From the NCBI RefSeq assembly GCF_007997035.1, contig NZ_VOSS01000005.1, forward strand, positions 1-64,000: DNA of 64,000 bases. Direction: 5' to 3'. The notes beneath the pieces are model-generated. The model ran no database searches, was not told the origin of the DNA, and saw nothing but the letters and a program-made list of their open reading frames with translations. Numbering within the stretch: the first letter of the stretch is position 1; every line of letters begins with the position of its first letter. Source of the stretch: Ralstonia sp. TCR112 (GTDB lineage: Bacteria; Pseudomonadota; Gammaproteobacteria; Burkholderiales; Burkholderiaceae). A program made the translations under genes and the position numbers. Positions 48,752 through 58,173 of this stretch are shown here, in pieces.

Positions 48752-49669
48752 ATGGACTCCACCACACAGCCTGCCGCACGTCAGGCCTCCCGCTCGACCT
48801 TTCTGCCCGTGCGCGGCCTGCGCTACCACATCCGCGAATGGGGCGAGTCGGGGGCGCCCATCCTCTTCCTGTTTCATGGGTGGATGGATGTGTCGGCATC
48901 GTTCCAGTTTCTGGTCGATGCGCTGCGCGAGCGCTGGCATATCGTGGCACCGGATTGGCGCGGCTATGGCCAGTCTGCCCGGCCCACCGATGCCCCCGGC
49001 GTCGAGAGCTACTGGTTTGCCGACTACGTGGCCGACCTTGAAGCCATCATCGATCACTATCAGCCGGAGGGGCAGGTGACGCTGGTCGGGCACAGCTTGG
49101 GCGCCAACGTGGTGTGCCTGTACGCGGGCATCCGGCCCGAGCGCGTTCGGCGTGTGGTCGACTTGGAAGGCTTCGGCATGTCGGCGTCGAAGGCGTCGCA
49201 GGCGCCGCGCCGCTATGCGCGCTGGCTCGATGAACTGAAGGACAAGCCGCGTCTCAACACTTACGCCACCGTCGAAGACGTCGCCGCGCGCCTCCAGAAA
49301 ACGAATCCGCGTCTGCCGGCCGACAAGGCGGCATTCCTGGCGCAGCACTGGTCGAGCCGGAATGCCGAAGGCCGCTGGGAAATCCTTGGCGACCCGGCGC
49401 ACAAGATCATCAATCCGCAGCTGTATCGGTTGGATGAGGTGATGGAAATCTGGCGCCGTGTTACCGCGCCCGTGCTGCACGTTGAGGCAGTCGATTCGCC
49501 CACACTAAAAGCCATTGCAGGCGACGTGCCGCTGGCCGAATTCAAGACGCGCTTTGCGGCGTTTCCTGATTTCCGTGAGGTGCTCATTGCGGATGCGGGC
49601 CACATGCTGCATCACGACCAGCCGGAGCAGGTGGCCGCGCTCATCGAAGAGTTCTGCATGCAGCGTTGA
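48752..49669 (+). CDS. Alpha/beta hydrolase
   Basis: A 305-residue alpha/beta-fold hydrolase without signal peptide. The oxyanion segment is LFHGWMDVSASF, the nucleophile elbow GHSLGANVV with Ser, the acid Asp probably in HVEAVDSPT, and the base His in ADAGHMLHHDQPEQVA. APDWRGYGQS is typical of epoxide hydrolase/haloalkane dehalogenase-like folds. ATG 48752 was preferred over an in-frame GTG at 48740 because ACGGAAAC precedes it. A palindrome lies at the promoter, suggesting local control by a repressor. Confidence 0.86.
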   Translation: MDSTTQPAARQASRSTFLPVRGLRYHIREWGESGAPILFLFHGWMDVSASFQFLVDALRERWHIVAPDWRGYGQSARPTDAPGVESYWFADYVADLEAIIDHYQPEGQVTLVGHSLGANVVCLYAGIRPERVRRVVDLEGFGMSASKASQAPRRYARWLDELKDKPRLNTYATVEDVAARLQKTNPRLPADKAAFLAQHWSSRNAEGRWEILGDPAHKIINPQLYRLDEVMEIWRRVTAPVLHVEAVDSPTLKAIAGDVPLAEFKTRFAAFPDFREVLIADAGHMLHHDQPEQVAALIEEFCMQR

Positions 49670-49677
49670 GCGGAAGC

Positions 49678-50067
49678 TCAATCAAGAAACCGCTGTGCCG
49701 TGCCCGGCGGCGGCAGGATGCAGGTGTCTGACCGCCCAAACCATCGATAGCGGTTGCGTGCGATGCGGCGGTAAACGGCGTCGCGCAGTCTTGCCGGGAT
49801 CAACCAACCGATCCATGCCAACCGCCACGGCCAGCCGAGCACATGCAGGATGCGCAGGACGGCGGCGCTTTCCCGCCATGCCTTGCCGTCACGCACGAAC
49901 AGGACGGTATCGACGTCATCCGGATTCACGCCGGCCTGCGCAAGCAATCGTCGCCCGGTCTCGCCTTGCATGGAGGCAAAGCGCAGCGCGCCTTGTCGAT
50001 CATGTCGCAGCAGAAACTGGATGGAGCCGCTGCACAGCAGGCAATGCGCATCGTAGACGACGATCAT
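49678..50067 (-). CDS. DUF393 (DCC family) thiol-disulphide oxidoreductase-like protein
   Basis: A 129-residue protein of the DCC/YuxK family, with the namesake N-terminal motif YDAHCLLCSGSIQFLLRHD in which the two cysteines form a CxxC redox-like pair. The middle carries VLFVRDGKAWRESAAVLRILH and the C-terminus RNRYRWFGRSDTC. It overlaps the DUF4166 gene by 4 bp (ATGA), so the two are coupled. A disulphide exchange role is predicted for the family but has not been established. Confidence 0.88.
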   Translation of the reverse strand: MIVVYDAHCLLCSGSIQFLLRHDRQGALRFASMQGETGRRLLAQAGVNPDDVDTVLFVRDGKAWRESAAVLRILHVLGWPWRLAWIGWLIPARLRDAVYRRIARNRYRWFGRSDTCILPPPGTAQRFLD

Positions 50068-50609
50068 GCGCGCTCCGCCGTCGCCAGATCCAGATAACCT
50101 CGATACGCCGCCACCACGCCGAGCAACGGCAGGCTGGCGCGGACGTTGAAGTGGAAGCGGTCACCGTCACCGGACTCTTCGGCCAACACGGCAGGCCGCA
50201 GCCAAACAGGGCACGGGATGCCGAGAAAGCGCAAGCCTTTCAGGCGCATCTGCAACACACCGTGATTCGCCTCCAGCGCAAAGAACAGACGCACCGCGCC
50301 GAGCCGCTCTGTGAGGCGCCCCTTGTGCAGGGATAGCGTCGAGCGCATCGTGTGGCGCGGGAAATGGCGCGTCCAGGTTTCTTCCGTGGCACCAGCGTTG
50401 AGCGTAATGCGGATCGGGCCACACGTCGGCGTACGCGGCGTACGGATGCACCACGCAAGCACGCGTGCGAGGCGCGACGCGGGCGGTTCCGTTTCGACCT
50501 CGCCGTGCAGGGTCACCGCGCCGGTCATTCGGTGGAATGTCTGCACGGCCGGCGCCAGCTCCGCATATCGCGCGCCAAGCACAGTTTCGTAGAGCGACGG
50601 TGCGCGCAT
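50064..50609 (-). CDS. DUF4166 domain-containing protein
   Basis: A 181-residue protein of the DUF4166 family. It begins LYETVLGARYAELAPAVQTFH, a start typical of these proteins, and is otherwise predicted to be beta-rich with blocks EETWTRHFPRHTM and RFHFNVRASLPLLG. No signal peptide or membrane helix is evident. Its stop overlaps the downstream DUF393 start by 4 bp, and this DUF4166-DUF393 pairing recurs in Proteobacteria. It is 8 bp downstream of the ferredoxin reductase stop, so all three may be one operon. Function unknown. Confidence 0.8.
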   Translation of the reverse strand: MRAPSLYETVLGARYAELAPAVQTFHRMTGAVTLHGEVETEPPASRLARVLAWCIRTPRTPTCGPIRITLNAGATEETWTRHFPRHTMRSTLSLHKGRLTERLGAVRLFFALEANHGVLQMRLKGLRFLGIPCPVWLRPAVLAEESGDGDRFHFNVRASLPLLGVVAAYRGYLDLATAERA

Positions 50610-50617
50610 GCGAGAAG

Positions 50618-51697
50618 TTATTCCGCCGTGACATGCAGCTTTGTCTGCAGCCCCGCATCGTTGCTCGAGTGCGTATGCACGAGCGTCTTGTCCGGATTCG
50701 CGTAGCGGTAAGCCCGCCGCAGCGCCATCGCCACCTCGTGGAAGCCCGACAGAATCAGCTTCTGCTTGTTCGGATACAGCGCGATATCGCCGGCGGCAAA
50801 CACGCCTGGGCGCGAGGTCTCGTACGCCGTTGTTTCCACCGTGATCCGGCCCGCGCGCATTTCCACGCCCCAGTTGGCAATAGGGCCCGGCTCGGAGACC
50901 AGCCCATACAGCGCGATCAGTTCGTCGCACGGCAGCACGGTTTCGCCGTCGCGCCCGCGGATGGCTGCGCCGGTGAGTGTGCCGTCGGGCGTGCTGTCCA
51001 GGCGCGAAAGCATGCCGAGCACGAAGTCCATTTCGCCGGCGGCCACGGCGGCGCGCATTTCTGCAACGCTCGCATCGGCCGCGCGGAAGCCCTCTCGCCG
51101 ATGGACCAGCGTCACGCGTGCGGCCACGTTGCGCAACGCGAGTGCCCAGTCGAGCGCGGAATCCCCGCCGCCGGCAATGACGACGCGCTTGCCGGCGAAG
51201 CGCGCCGTGTCGCGGACGGCGTAATGGAGATGACGGCCTTCCAGCGCGGCCGCTTCAGGCAGGGCCACGCGTTGTGGCGTGAACGCGCCGTTGCCCGCCG
51301 TAATCAGGACGGCGGCGCAGTCGAACACGTCCCCGGCGCTTGTCGTGACGCGAAAGCGCTGGCCGTGCTCGGTTTCCAGCGTTTCGACGGTCTCAGCGCG
51401 TCGGTTGCAAAGAATGGGGTAGTTGAATGGCGCGCACTGGGCCATCAGTCGGTCGACAAGTTCCTGCGCTGTGCATGACACCAGCGCCGGGATGTCGTAG
51501 ATGGGCTTTTCCGGGTACAGCTCCGTGCATTGGCCGCCCGGCCGGTCCAATGCATCCACCAGCACACACGACATGCCGAGCACGCCCGCCTGGAACGCCG
51601 CGAACAGGCCCACCGGCCCGGCCCCCACGACGAGCACGTCGATGCGTTGCTCCAAGGGCTGGGGGGAATCTGCGTTGAGGGTGGCGGCGGAAGTCAT
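50618..51697 (-). CDS. Ferredoxin--NADP+ reductase, thioredoxin reductase-like type
   Basis: A 359-residue FAD/NADP-binding flavoprotein that transfers electrons between NADPH and ferredoxin. The FAD site is VLVVGAGPVGLFAAFQAG, followed by RPGGQCTELYPEKPIYDIPA, and the NADP site is VVIAGGGDSALDWALAL; FAAGDIALYPNKQKLILSGF is the second FAD-contact block typical of this FNR subclass. There is no CxxC redox pair, which separates it from thioredoxin reductases. The ATG is MTSAATLNADS. The DUF4166 and DUF393 genes follow on the same strand. Confidence 0.91.
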   Translation of the reverse strand: MTSAATLNADSPQPLEQRIDVLVVGAGPVGLFAAFQAGVLGMSCVLVDALDRPGGQCTELYPEKPIYDIPALVSCTAQELVDRLMAQCAPFNYPILCNRRAETVETLETEHGQRFRVTTSAGDVFDCAAVLITAGNGAFTPQRVALPEAAALEGRHLHYAVRDTARFAGKRVVIAGGGDSALDWALALRNVAARVTLVHRREGFRAADASVAEMRAAVAAGEMDFVLGMLSRLDSTPDGTLTGAAIRGRDGETVLPCDELIALYGLVSEPGPIANWGVEMRAGRITVETTAYETSRPGVFAAGDIALYPNKQKLILSGFHEVAMALRRAYRYANPDKTLVHTHSSNDAGLQTKLHVTAE

Positions 51698-51847
51698 GGC
51701 AAAGCGTCGAGAACGAAACAATGCGGCCACTATAGCCCGCAGCAAGCGGCGCGCCGCGAACACCGCCACGGGCAGTCGGGTCTTCCGGATGCCAAACCGC
51801 GGCGGGATGGCGCCCCCGGTTGCGCGCCGCAGCAGTAAAATGGCGGA

Positions 51848-52708
51848 ATGCCAAATCTCTCCGCCGCCTCCGCCCGAAATGCCGATCTGCACTGCCATTC
51901 CACGGTGTCGGACGGCATGCTCGCGCCGCACGAAGTGGCCGCCCGCGCTGCTGCCCACGGCGTGACACTTTGGGCATTGACCGACCACGACGAAGTGAGC
52001 GGGCAGGCCGCAGCACGTGAAGCCGCGACGGCGCTGGGCATGGATTACCTCTCTGGTGTGGAGATTTCGGTCACGTGGGCAGGGCGCACGCTGCACATCG
52101 TCGGCCTGGGTATCGATCCGGAAAACGCGGATCTGGTGGTGGGCCTGGAGCGCACACGCTCCGGTCGCTGCGCGCGTGCCGAAGACATCAGCGCCGCGCT
52201 GGCCAAGCTGGGCATCGAAGGCGCCTATGAAGGCGCGTTGCGCTATGCCGGTAATCCGGACATGGTCTCCCGCACGCACTTCGCGCGCTTCCTGGTCGAG
52301 CACGGCCACTGCCGGGATATCCACGAGGTGTTCGACCGCTACCTCGGCGACGGCAAGCCGGGCTACGTGCCGCATCGCTGGGCACGCCTGGCCGATGCGA
52401 TCAACTGGATCAAAGGCGCGGGTGGCGTCGCAGTGATGGCGCATCCGGGGCGCTACACGCTGTCGCTGGTCGAGCACGGCGCCCTGTTCGATGAATTCAA
52501 GGCGCTGGGCGGCGAGGGCGTCGAGGTCATCACCGGCAGCCATACGCCCGACCAATACGCGTTGTATGCCGACGTCGCGCGCCGCTACGGCCTGCTGGCG
52601 TCGCGCGGTTCGGACTTCCACGGCCCGGGTGAGGGCCGCGTCGAACTCGGCACGCTGCCGCCGCTGCCCGACAACCTGACGCCGGTGTGGAGCCGGTGGA
52701 TGTCCTGA
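51848..52708 (+). CDS. PHP domain phosphoesterase, TrpH/YciV-like
   Basis: A 286-residue PHP-domain protein. Metal-ligand motifs are ADLHCHSTVSDGML, ALTDHDEV, a Glu in SGVEISVTW, the His in VMAHPGRY and the late RGSDFHGPGE. This matches the TrpH/RNase AM (YciV) group, a 5'-3' exonuclease acting on nucleoside 3',5'-bisphosphates and short RNAs in E. coli. The following gene is a YciO-type protein 13 bp downstream, the same neighbourhood as yciV-yciO near trp in E. coli, which supports the assignment. Confidence 0.9.
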   Translation: MPNLSAASARNADLHCHSTVSDGMLAPHEVAARAAAHGVTLWALTDHDEVSGQAAAREAATALGMDYLSGVEISVTWAGRTLHIVGLGIDPENADLVVGLERTRSGRCARAEDISAALAKLGIEGAYEGALRYAGNPDMVSRTHFARFLVEHGHCRDIHEVFDRYLGDGKPGYVPHRWARLADAINWIKGAGGVAVMAHPGRYTLSLVEHGALFDEFKALGGEGVEVITGSHTPDQYALYADVARRYGLLASRGSDFHGPGEGRVELGTLPPLPDNLTPVWSRWMS

Positions 52709-52721
52709 GCGCGCGCCTGCC

Positions 52722-53345
52722 ATGTCCCAGTTCTTCCAGATTCATCCGACCACGCCGCAAGGGCGGTTGATTCGCCAAGCGGCGGAGATCATCCGCGCTG
52801 GCGGCTTGGTCGCGCTGCCTACCGATTCCTGCTACGCGCTCGCCTGCCATCTGGACGACAAATCCGCCGTCGAGCGCCTGCGGCGCGTGCGCGGCATCGA
52901 CGAAAAGCATCACCTCACGCTGATGTGCCGTGACCTTTCCGAGCTGGCCACGTTTGCGCGCGTCGACAACAAGCAATACCGCGTGCTGAAGGCGGCGACG
53001 CCCGGGCCGTTCGTCTTCCTGCTCGAGGCGACCAAGGAGGTGCCGCGCCGGCTTTCGCATCCGTCGCGCAAGACGATCGGCCTGCGCGTACCGGAACACG
53101 CGATTCCCCTGGCGCTGATGGCCGAACTCGGTGAGCCGCTGCTTTCCGCCACGCTGCAGCTGCCCGGCGACGACGAGCCGCTCAACGAGGCCGAGACCAT
53201 TCGCGATCGGCTCGAAAAGCAGCTCGAACTCGTCATCGACGGCGGCCCGGCCCCGGCCGAACCCACCACCGTTATCGACCTGACGAGCGGCGAGCCCCAA
53301 CTCGTGCGCCAGGGCCGGGGCGATCCTGCCCGCGTGGGCTTGTAG
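52722..53345 (+). CDS. YciO-type Sua5/YrdC family protein
   Basis: A 207-residue YrdC-fold protein related to L-threonylcarbamoyladenylate synthases. Family blocks are GGLVALPTDSCYALACH, DEKHHLTLMCRDLSELATFA and KAATPGPFVFLLEATKEVPRRL. The sequence fits the YciO branch better than TsaC/YrdC, so a role in t6A tRNA synthesis is not certain. It follows the PHP gene by 13 bp and is probably co-transcribed with it. Confidence 0.88.
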   Translation: MSQFFQIHPTTPQGRLIRQAAEIIRAGGLVALPTDSCYALACHLDDKSAVERLRRVRGIDEKHHLTLMCRDLSELATFARVDNKQYRVLKAATPGPFVFLLEATKEVPRRLSHPSRKTIGLRVPEHAIPLALMAELGEPLLSATLQLPGDDEPLNEAETIRDRLEKQLELVIDGGPAPAEPTTVIDLTSGEPQLVRQGRGDPARVGL

Positions 53346-53411
53346 GCGACGCCTTGGCGCGTGCTTCGGTGGCGCCGTCGTGCGGCGCGCGCTTGCTACA
53401 ATAGCCCGCCT

Positions 53412-54077
53412 ATGGACCCCACACTGATCCAGAACATCGCGGTTTACGCGATTCCCGTCCTGTTTGCCATCACGCTGCATGAGGCGGCGCACGGCTATGT
53501 CGCGAAGCATTTCGGCGACGATACGGCCTATGTCATGGGCCGCATCAGCATCAATCCGCTGCGGCACATCGATCCCATCGGCACGATCGCGATGCCGCTG
53601 CTCCTGTATTTCGCCACCAAGGGCGCGTTCGTGTTCGGTTATGCCAAACCGGTGCCGGTGCGCTTTGGCCATCTGCGGGATCCGCGCTGGCATGGCATGT
53701 GGGTGGCGCTCGCTGGCCCCGCCACCAACTTTGTCCAGGCGATCTTTTGGGGCGTGCTGGCGGTTGTGTTCGCGGTGGGCGGCGTGAACGAGCCGTTCCT
53801 GATCGGCATGGCGCGCGCGGGCATTCTCGTCAATATGGTGATGGCGGCCTTCAACATGTTTCCGCTGCCACCGCTCGATGGCGGACGCGTGCTGGCTGCG
53901 CTCTTGCCGCCCCGTGTGGCGCTGGGCCTCTCGCGCATCGAGCCGTTCGGCTTCTTCATCGTGATGGCGTTGATCATTTCCAACGTCATTACCAATGTCT
54001 GGATGCGCCCCATCATGGCGCTGCTGTTTCAACTGCTGCAGTGGATTCTGAGTCCGTTGCAGATGCTGTTTTCCTGA
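53412..54077 (+). CDS. Site-2 protease family (M50) membrane protein
   Basis: A 221-residue integral membrane metalloprotease-like protein of the rhomboid-unrelated S2P/M50 family. It begins at the membrane (IQNIAVYAIPVLFAITLHEAAHGY) with zinc motif HEAAH in helix 1, a third ligand in FNMFPLPPLDGGRVLAALL (LDGG), and about six hydrophobic segments. A TACAAT hexamer (53397-53402) lies 10 bp before the ATG. trpS follows 21 bp downstream. The natural substrate is not known; unlike RseP it has no PDZ domain. Confidence 0.92.
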   Translation: MDPTLIQNIAVYAIPVLFAITLHEAAHGYVAKHFGDDTAYVMGRISINPLRHIDPIGTIAMPLLLYFATKGAFVFGYAKPVPVRFGHLRDPRWHGMWVALAGPATNFVQAIFWGVLAVVFAVGGVNEPFLIGMARAGILVNMVMAAFNMFPLPPLDGGRVLAALLPPRVALGLSRIEPFGFFIVMALIISNVITNVWMRPIMALLFQLLQWILSPLQMLFS

Positions 54078-54098
54078 GTCTTCAACTCCATTTCCCAC

Positions 54099-55301
54099 AT
54101 GTTTCCTGACCGCGTTCTCTCTGGCATGCGTCCGACCGGTGCGCTGCACCTGGGGCATTACCACGGCGTCCTGAAAAACTGGGTCCGGCTGCAAGCCGAG
54201 TACCCGTGCTTCTTCTTCGTCGCCGACTGGCATGCGCTGACCACGCACTACGAGTCGCCCGAGGTGATCGAGGAATCGGTGTGGGAAATGTTGATCGACT
54301 GGCTGGCTGCCGGCGTCGATCCGACGCAGGCCACGCTCTTCATCCAGAGCCGTGTGCCCGAGCACGCCGAGCTGTTCCTGCTGCTCTCGATGGGCACGCC
54401 GCTGGGGTGGCTCGAACGCGTGCCGACGTACAAGGATCAGATCGAGAAGCTCAAGGAGAAGGATCTCTCCACCTACGGCTTCCTCGGCTACCCGCTGCTG
54501 CAGGCGGCCGACATCCTGATCTACCGCGCCGGCTTCGTGCCGGTGGGCGAAGACCAGGTGCCGCACGTCGAGATGACACGCGAAGTGGCCCGCCGCTTCA
54601 ACTATCTGTACGGACGCGAACCCGGCTTTGAAGAGAAGGCGCTGGAAGCGGCCAAGAAGCTCGGTGGCAAGCGCGCCAAGCTGTATCTGGAACTGCGCAC
54701 CGCCTACCAGGAACGTGGTGAAGACGAAGCCCTGGAGCAGGCCCGCGCGCTGCTGGCCGAGTCGCAGAGCCTCTCGATGGGCGACCGCGAACGCCTGTTC
54801 GGCTACCTGGAAGGTGCCCGCAAGATCATCCTGCCCGAGCCGCAGGTGCTGCTGACCGAGGCATCGCGCATGCCCGGTCTTGATGGCCAGAAGATGTCCA
54901 AGTCGTACGGCAACACGATCCGCATGCGCGAGGACAAGGAAACCGTCGAGAAAAAGGTTCGCACCATGCCGACCGACCCGGCTCGCGTGCGCCGCACCGA
55001 TCCGGGCGACCCGGACAAGTGCCCGGTCTGGCAGCTGCATCAGGTCTACTCTGATGCCGACACGAAAGAGTGGGTGCAGAAGGGCTGCCGCAGCGCGGGC
55101 ATCGGTTGTCTGGAATGCAAGCAGCCCGTGATCGAGGGCATCCTGCGCGAGCAACAGCCGATGCTTGAGCGCGCCCAGAAATACATGGACGATCCGTCCC
55201 TGCTGCGCGCCATCATCGCCGATGGTTGCGACAACGCCCGCAAGGTCACGCAAGAGACCATGCGCGAGGTGCGCGAGGCGATGGGTCTGACGTACAGCTG
55301 A
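54099..55301 (+). CDS. trpS: Tryptophanyl-tRNA synthetase
   Basis: A 400-residue class I aminoacyl-tRNA synthetase that charges tRNA-Trp. The HIGH motif is HLGH in GMRPTGALHLGHYHG, and KMSKS appears exactly in DGQKMSKSYGN. FLGYPLLQAADILIYRAGFVPVGEDQVPH is the conserved Trp-binding region. It is longer than the E. coli enzyme (334) because of an insertion of about 60 residues around residues 170-230 (RAKLYLELRTAYQERGEDEALEQ), as is usual in Burkholderiales and related groups. A methyltransferase gene follows 10 bp downstream. Confidence 0.97.
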   Translation: MFPDRVLSGMRPTGALHLGHYHGVLKNWVRLQAEYPCFFFVADWHALTTHYESPEVIEESVWEMLIDWLAAGVDPTQATLFIQSRVPEHAELFLLLSMGTPLGWLERVPTYKDQIEKLKEKDLSTYGFLGYPLLQAADILIYRAGFVPVGEDQVPHVEMTREVARRFNYLYGREPGFEEKALEAAKKLGGKRAKLYLELRTAYQERGEDEALEQARALLAESQSLSMGDRERLFGYLEGARKIILPEPQVLLTEASRMPGLDGQKMSKSYGNTIRMREDKETVEKKVRTMPTDPARVRRTDPGDPDKCPVWQLHQVYSDADTKEWVQKGCRSAGIGCLECKQPVIEGILREQQPMLERAQKYMDDPSLLRAIIADGCDNARKVTQETMREVREAMGLTYS

Positions 55302-55311
55302 TGGGCCGTTG

Positions 55312-55878
55312 ATGTCTGCTGCCGCGTCGGAACCGCATACGCTTGCTGCGCCGTCGCCCTGGGTGGTGCGCTGGGCGGCTGAACTGCCGGCGGGCGCTTC
55401 CGTGCTGGACGTGGCTTGCGGCAGTGGCCGCCACGTGCGCTGGCTCGGGGCGCGCGGCCTGCGCGTGACGGGCATCGACCGTGACGCGGCTACGCTTTCG
55501 GGCCTCGCCAGCGTCGCACAAACCATCGTCGCCGACATCGAAGGGAACCCGTGGCCGTTGCCTGCCGGAGCCACTTTCGATGCCGTCGTCGTCACGAACT
55601 ACCTCCACCGACCGCTTTGGCCGCGCTTGCTGGCAGCCGTCGCGCCGGGTGGCCGGCTGATCTACGAAACCTTTGCCGCGGGAAACGAAACCGTCGGGAA
55701 GCCGTCGAACCCGGCATTCCTGCTGGCGCCGGGTGAATTGCTTGACGCGGTGCGAGGCCCGTTGCGGGTGATCGGCTACGAAGACGGTTTTCTCGCATCG
55801 CCCCGGGAGGCTTACGTGCAGCGGGTTTGCGCGGTCCGCGAGCCTGCTGGAGCGGTTGCGCCGCGCTACGCACTTTGA
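55312..55878 (+). CDS. SAM-dependent methyltransferase
   Basis: A 188-residue class I Rossmann-fold methyltransferase. Motif I is VLDVACGSGRHVRWL, motif II VTGIDRD, motif post-I DIEGNPWPLP and motif IV DAVVVTNYLHRPLWP; AAVAPGGRLIYETFA follows. This NYLHRP/W pattern is that of a tellurite-resistance TehB-like family. It begins 10 bp after the trpS stop and is probably co-transcribed. A small-molecule substrate is likely; the specific one cannot be inferred. Confidence 0.87.
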   Translation: MSAAASEPHTLAAPSPWVVRWAAELPAGASVLDVACGSGRHVRWLGARGLRVTGIDRDAATLSGLASVAQTIVADIEGNPWPLPAGATFDAVVVTNYLHRPLWPRLLAAVAPGGRLIYETFAAGNETVGKPSNPAFLLAPGELLDAVRGPLRVIGYEDGFLASPREAYVQRVCAVREPAGAVAPRYAL

Positions 55879-55996
55879 AGTTGCTGAGGACGACGTCTTA
55901 CCCGTCTCTTGGCGGGTCTCAGATGTGGCGAATCCGTTCTGACGATCCGGTACAATCCGACTGTTTACGTTCACGCTTTTGTCTGCTTTCGAAACC

Positions 55997-56881
<885 letters not shown>

Positions 56882-56942
56882 TTGTTTCAAGGCGCTTCTC
56901 AGGCCCTTAAGCCATCGTTCTCATCTGAAGGATCGCAAGTCA

Positions 56943-58139
56943 ATGAAACTGCACCAAACCCGTCGCGGGGCTGTGGCGACGTCCGCTCAACTGTTGCTGG
57001 CCGCGCTGTCGGTTGCCCTGATTTCCGGTTGCGATACCGTCAATGAGGTGATGCAGCCGGACCGCATCGATTACAAATCGCAGGCCAAGAAGGGCCCGAC
57101 GCTCGAGATCCCGCCCGACTTGACCGGCATCCAGGCTGACCGCCGCTATGCCGCACCGGACACGGGTACGACGACGCTGTCGGCATACACGTCGACGGCG
57201 CCCAAGGTCACGACGCCGGGCTCGGGTACCGACAACGTGCTGCCTGCCGTGTCCGACATGCGCATCGAGCGTGATGGCAATCAGCGCTGGCTGGTCGTGA
57301 AGACCACGCCGGATGCCCTGTGGCCGCAATTGCGCACCTTCTGGCAGGAACTTGGCTTCCTGCTGGTGATCGACTCGCCCGAGACCGGCATCATGGAAAC
57401 CGACTGGGCCGAGAACCGCGCGAAGATTCCGCAGGACATCATTCGCCGCACCGTCGGCAAGGTGTTCGACGGTCTGTACTCGACGTCTGAGCGCGACAAG
57501 TTCCGCACCCGCATCGAGAAGGGCCCGAACGGCACGGTCGAGGTCTACATCTCGCACCGCGGCGCGCAGGAACAACTGGTCGGTTCGTCCAAGGACCAAA
57601 CCGTGTGGACGCCGCGTCCGGCCGATCCGGAGCTCGAAGCCGAATTCCTCTCGCGCCTGATGCAGCGCCTGGGCGCCAGCAAGGAGGCTGCACAGCAGAA
57701 GCTCGCGCAAACGCAGGCTGCGCACCCGGTGCAAGACGGCACGAAAGCCGAGCCGGCCCCGCGTACCGGCCCGTCGTTGCTGACGCAGTCGAATGGCCAG
57801 CCGGTCCTGCAGGTACCGGAGCCCTTTGATCGTGCTTGGCGTACCGTGGGTCTGGCACTGGACCGCGTGAACTTTACCGTGGATGACCGTGACCGTTCGC
57901 AGGGCGTGTACTTCGTCCGTTACGCTGATACGCGCGCCGAAGCGAACGCACCGGGCTTCTTCTCGCGCCTGTTCTCGGGCACGAAGATCGAAGATCTCAA
58001 GCGCGCCAAGCGTTACCGCGTGGTGGTGAAGGATGCCGGCACGTCGTCGACCGTGCTGGTCCAGAACGACGATGGCTCCGCGCAGACCGGCGACATCGGC
58101 AAGCGCATCCTGTCGCTGCTCGACGAGCAACTTCGGTAA
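56943..58139 (+). CDS. bamC: Outer membrane assembly lipoprotein BamC
   Basis: A 398-residue lipoprotein of the BAM complex that inserts beta-barrel proteins in the outer membrane. A lipoprotein signal ends at lipobox LISGC (Cys about residue 30), then the unstructured N-terminal BamD-binding stretch with RIDYKSQAKKGPTLEIPPDL, and two helix-grip domains (about 100-210 RIERDGNQRWLVV ... and 285-398 VPEPFDRAWRTVGLALDRVNF). dapA lies just upstream, as in gammaproteobacteria. An MBL-fold gene follows 34 bp downstream. Confidence 0.93.
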   Translation: MKLHQTRRGAVATSAQLLLAALSVALISGCDTVNEVMQPDRIDYKSQAKKGPTLEIPPDLTGIQADRRYAAPDTGTTTLSAYTSTAPKVTTPGSGTDNVLPAVSDMRIERDGNQRWLVVKTTPDALWPQLRTFWQELGFLLVIDSPETGIMETDWAENRAKIPQDIIRRTVGKVFDGLYSTSERDKFRTRIEKGPNGTVEVYISHRGAQEQLVGSSKDQTVWTPRPADPELEAEFLSRLMQRLGASKEAAQQKLAQTQAAHPVQDGTKAEPAPRTGPSLLTQSNGQPVLQVPEPFDRAWRTVGLALDRVNFTVDDRDRSQGVYFVRYADTRAEANAPGFFSRLFSGTKIEDLKRAKRYRVVVKDAGTSSTVLVQNDDGSAQTGDIGKRILSLLDEQLR

Positions 58140-58173
58140 TCGGCATCATGCAGTACAGCTGCCTGGGTGGGCG

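Noticed and set aside
52530-55595. An open frame of about 1000 codons on the minus strand opposite the PHP, YciO, site-2 protease and trpS genes
   Set aside because: Four conserved genes occupy the plus strand. The antisense frame is compositionally biased and shows no motif.
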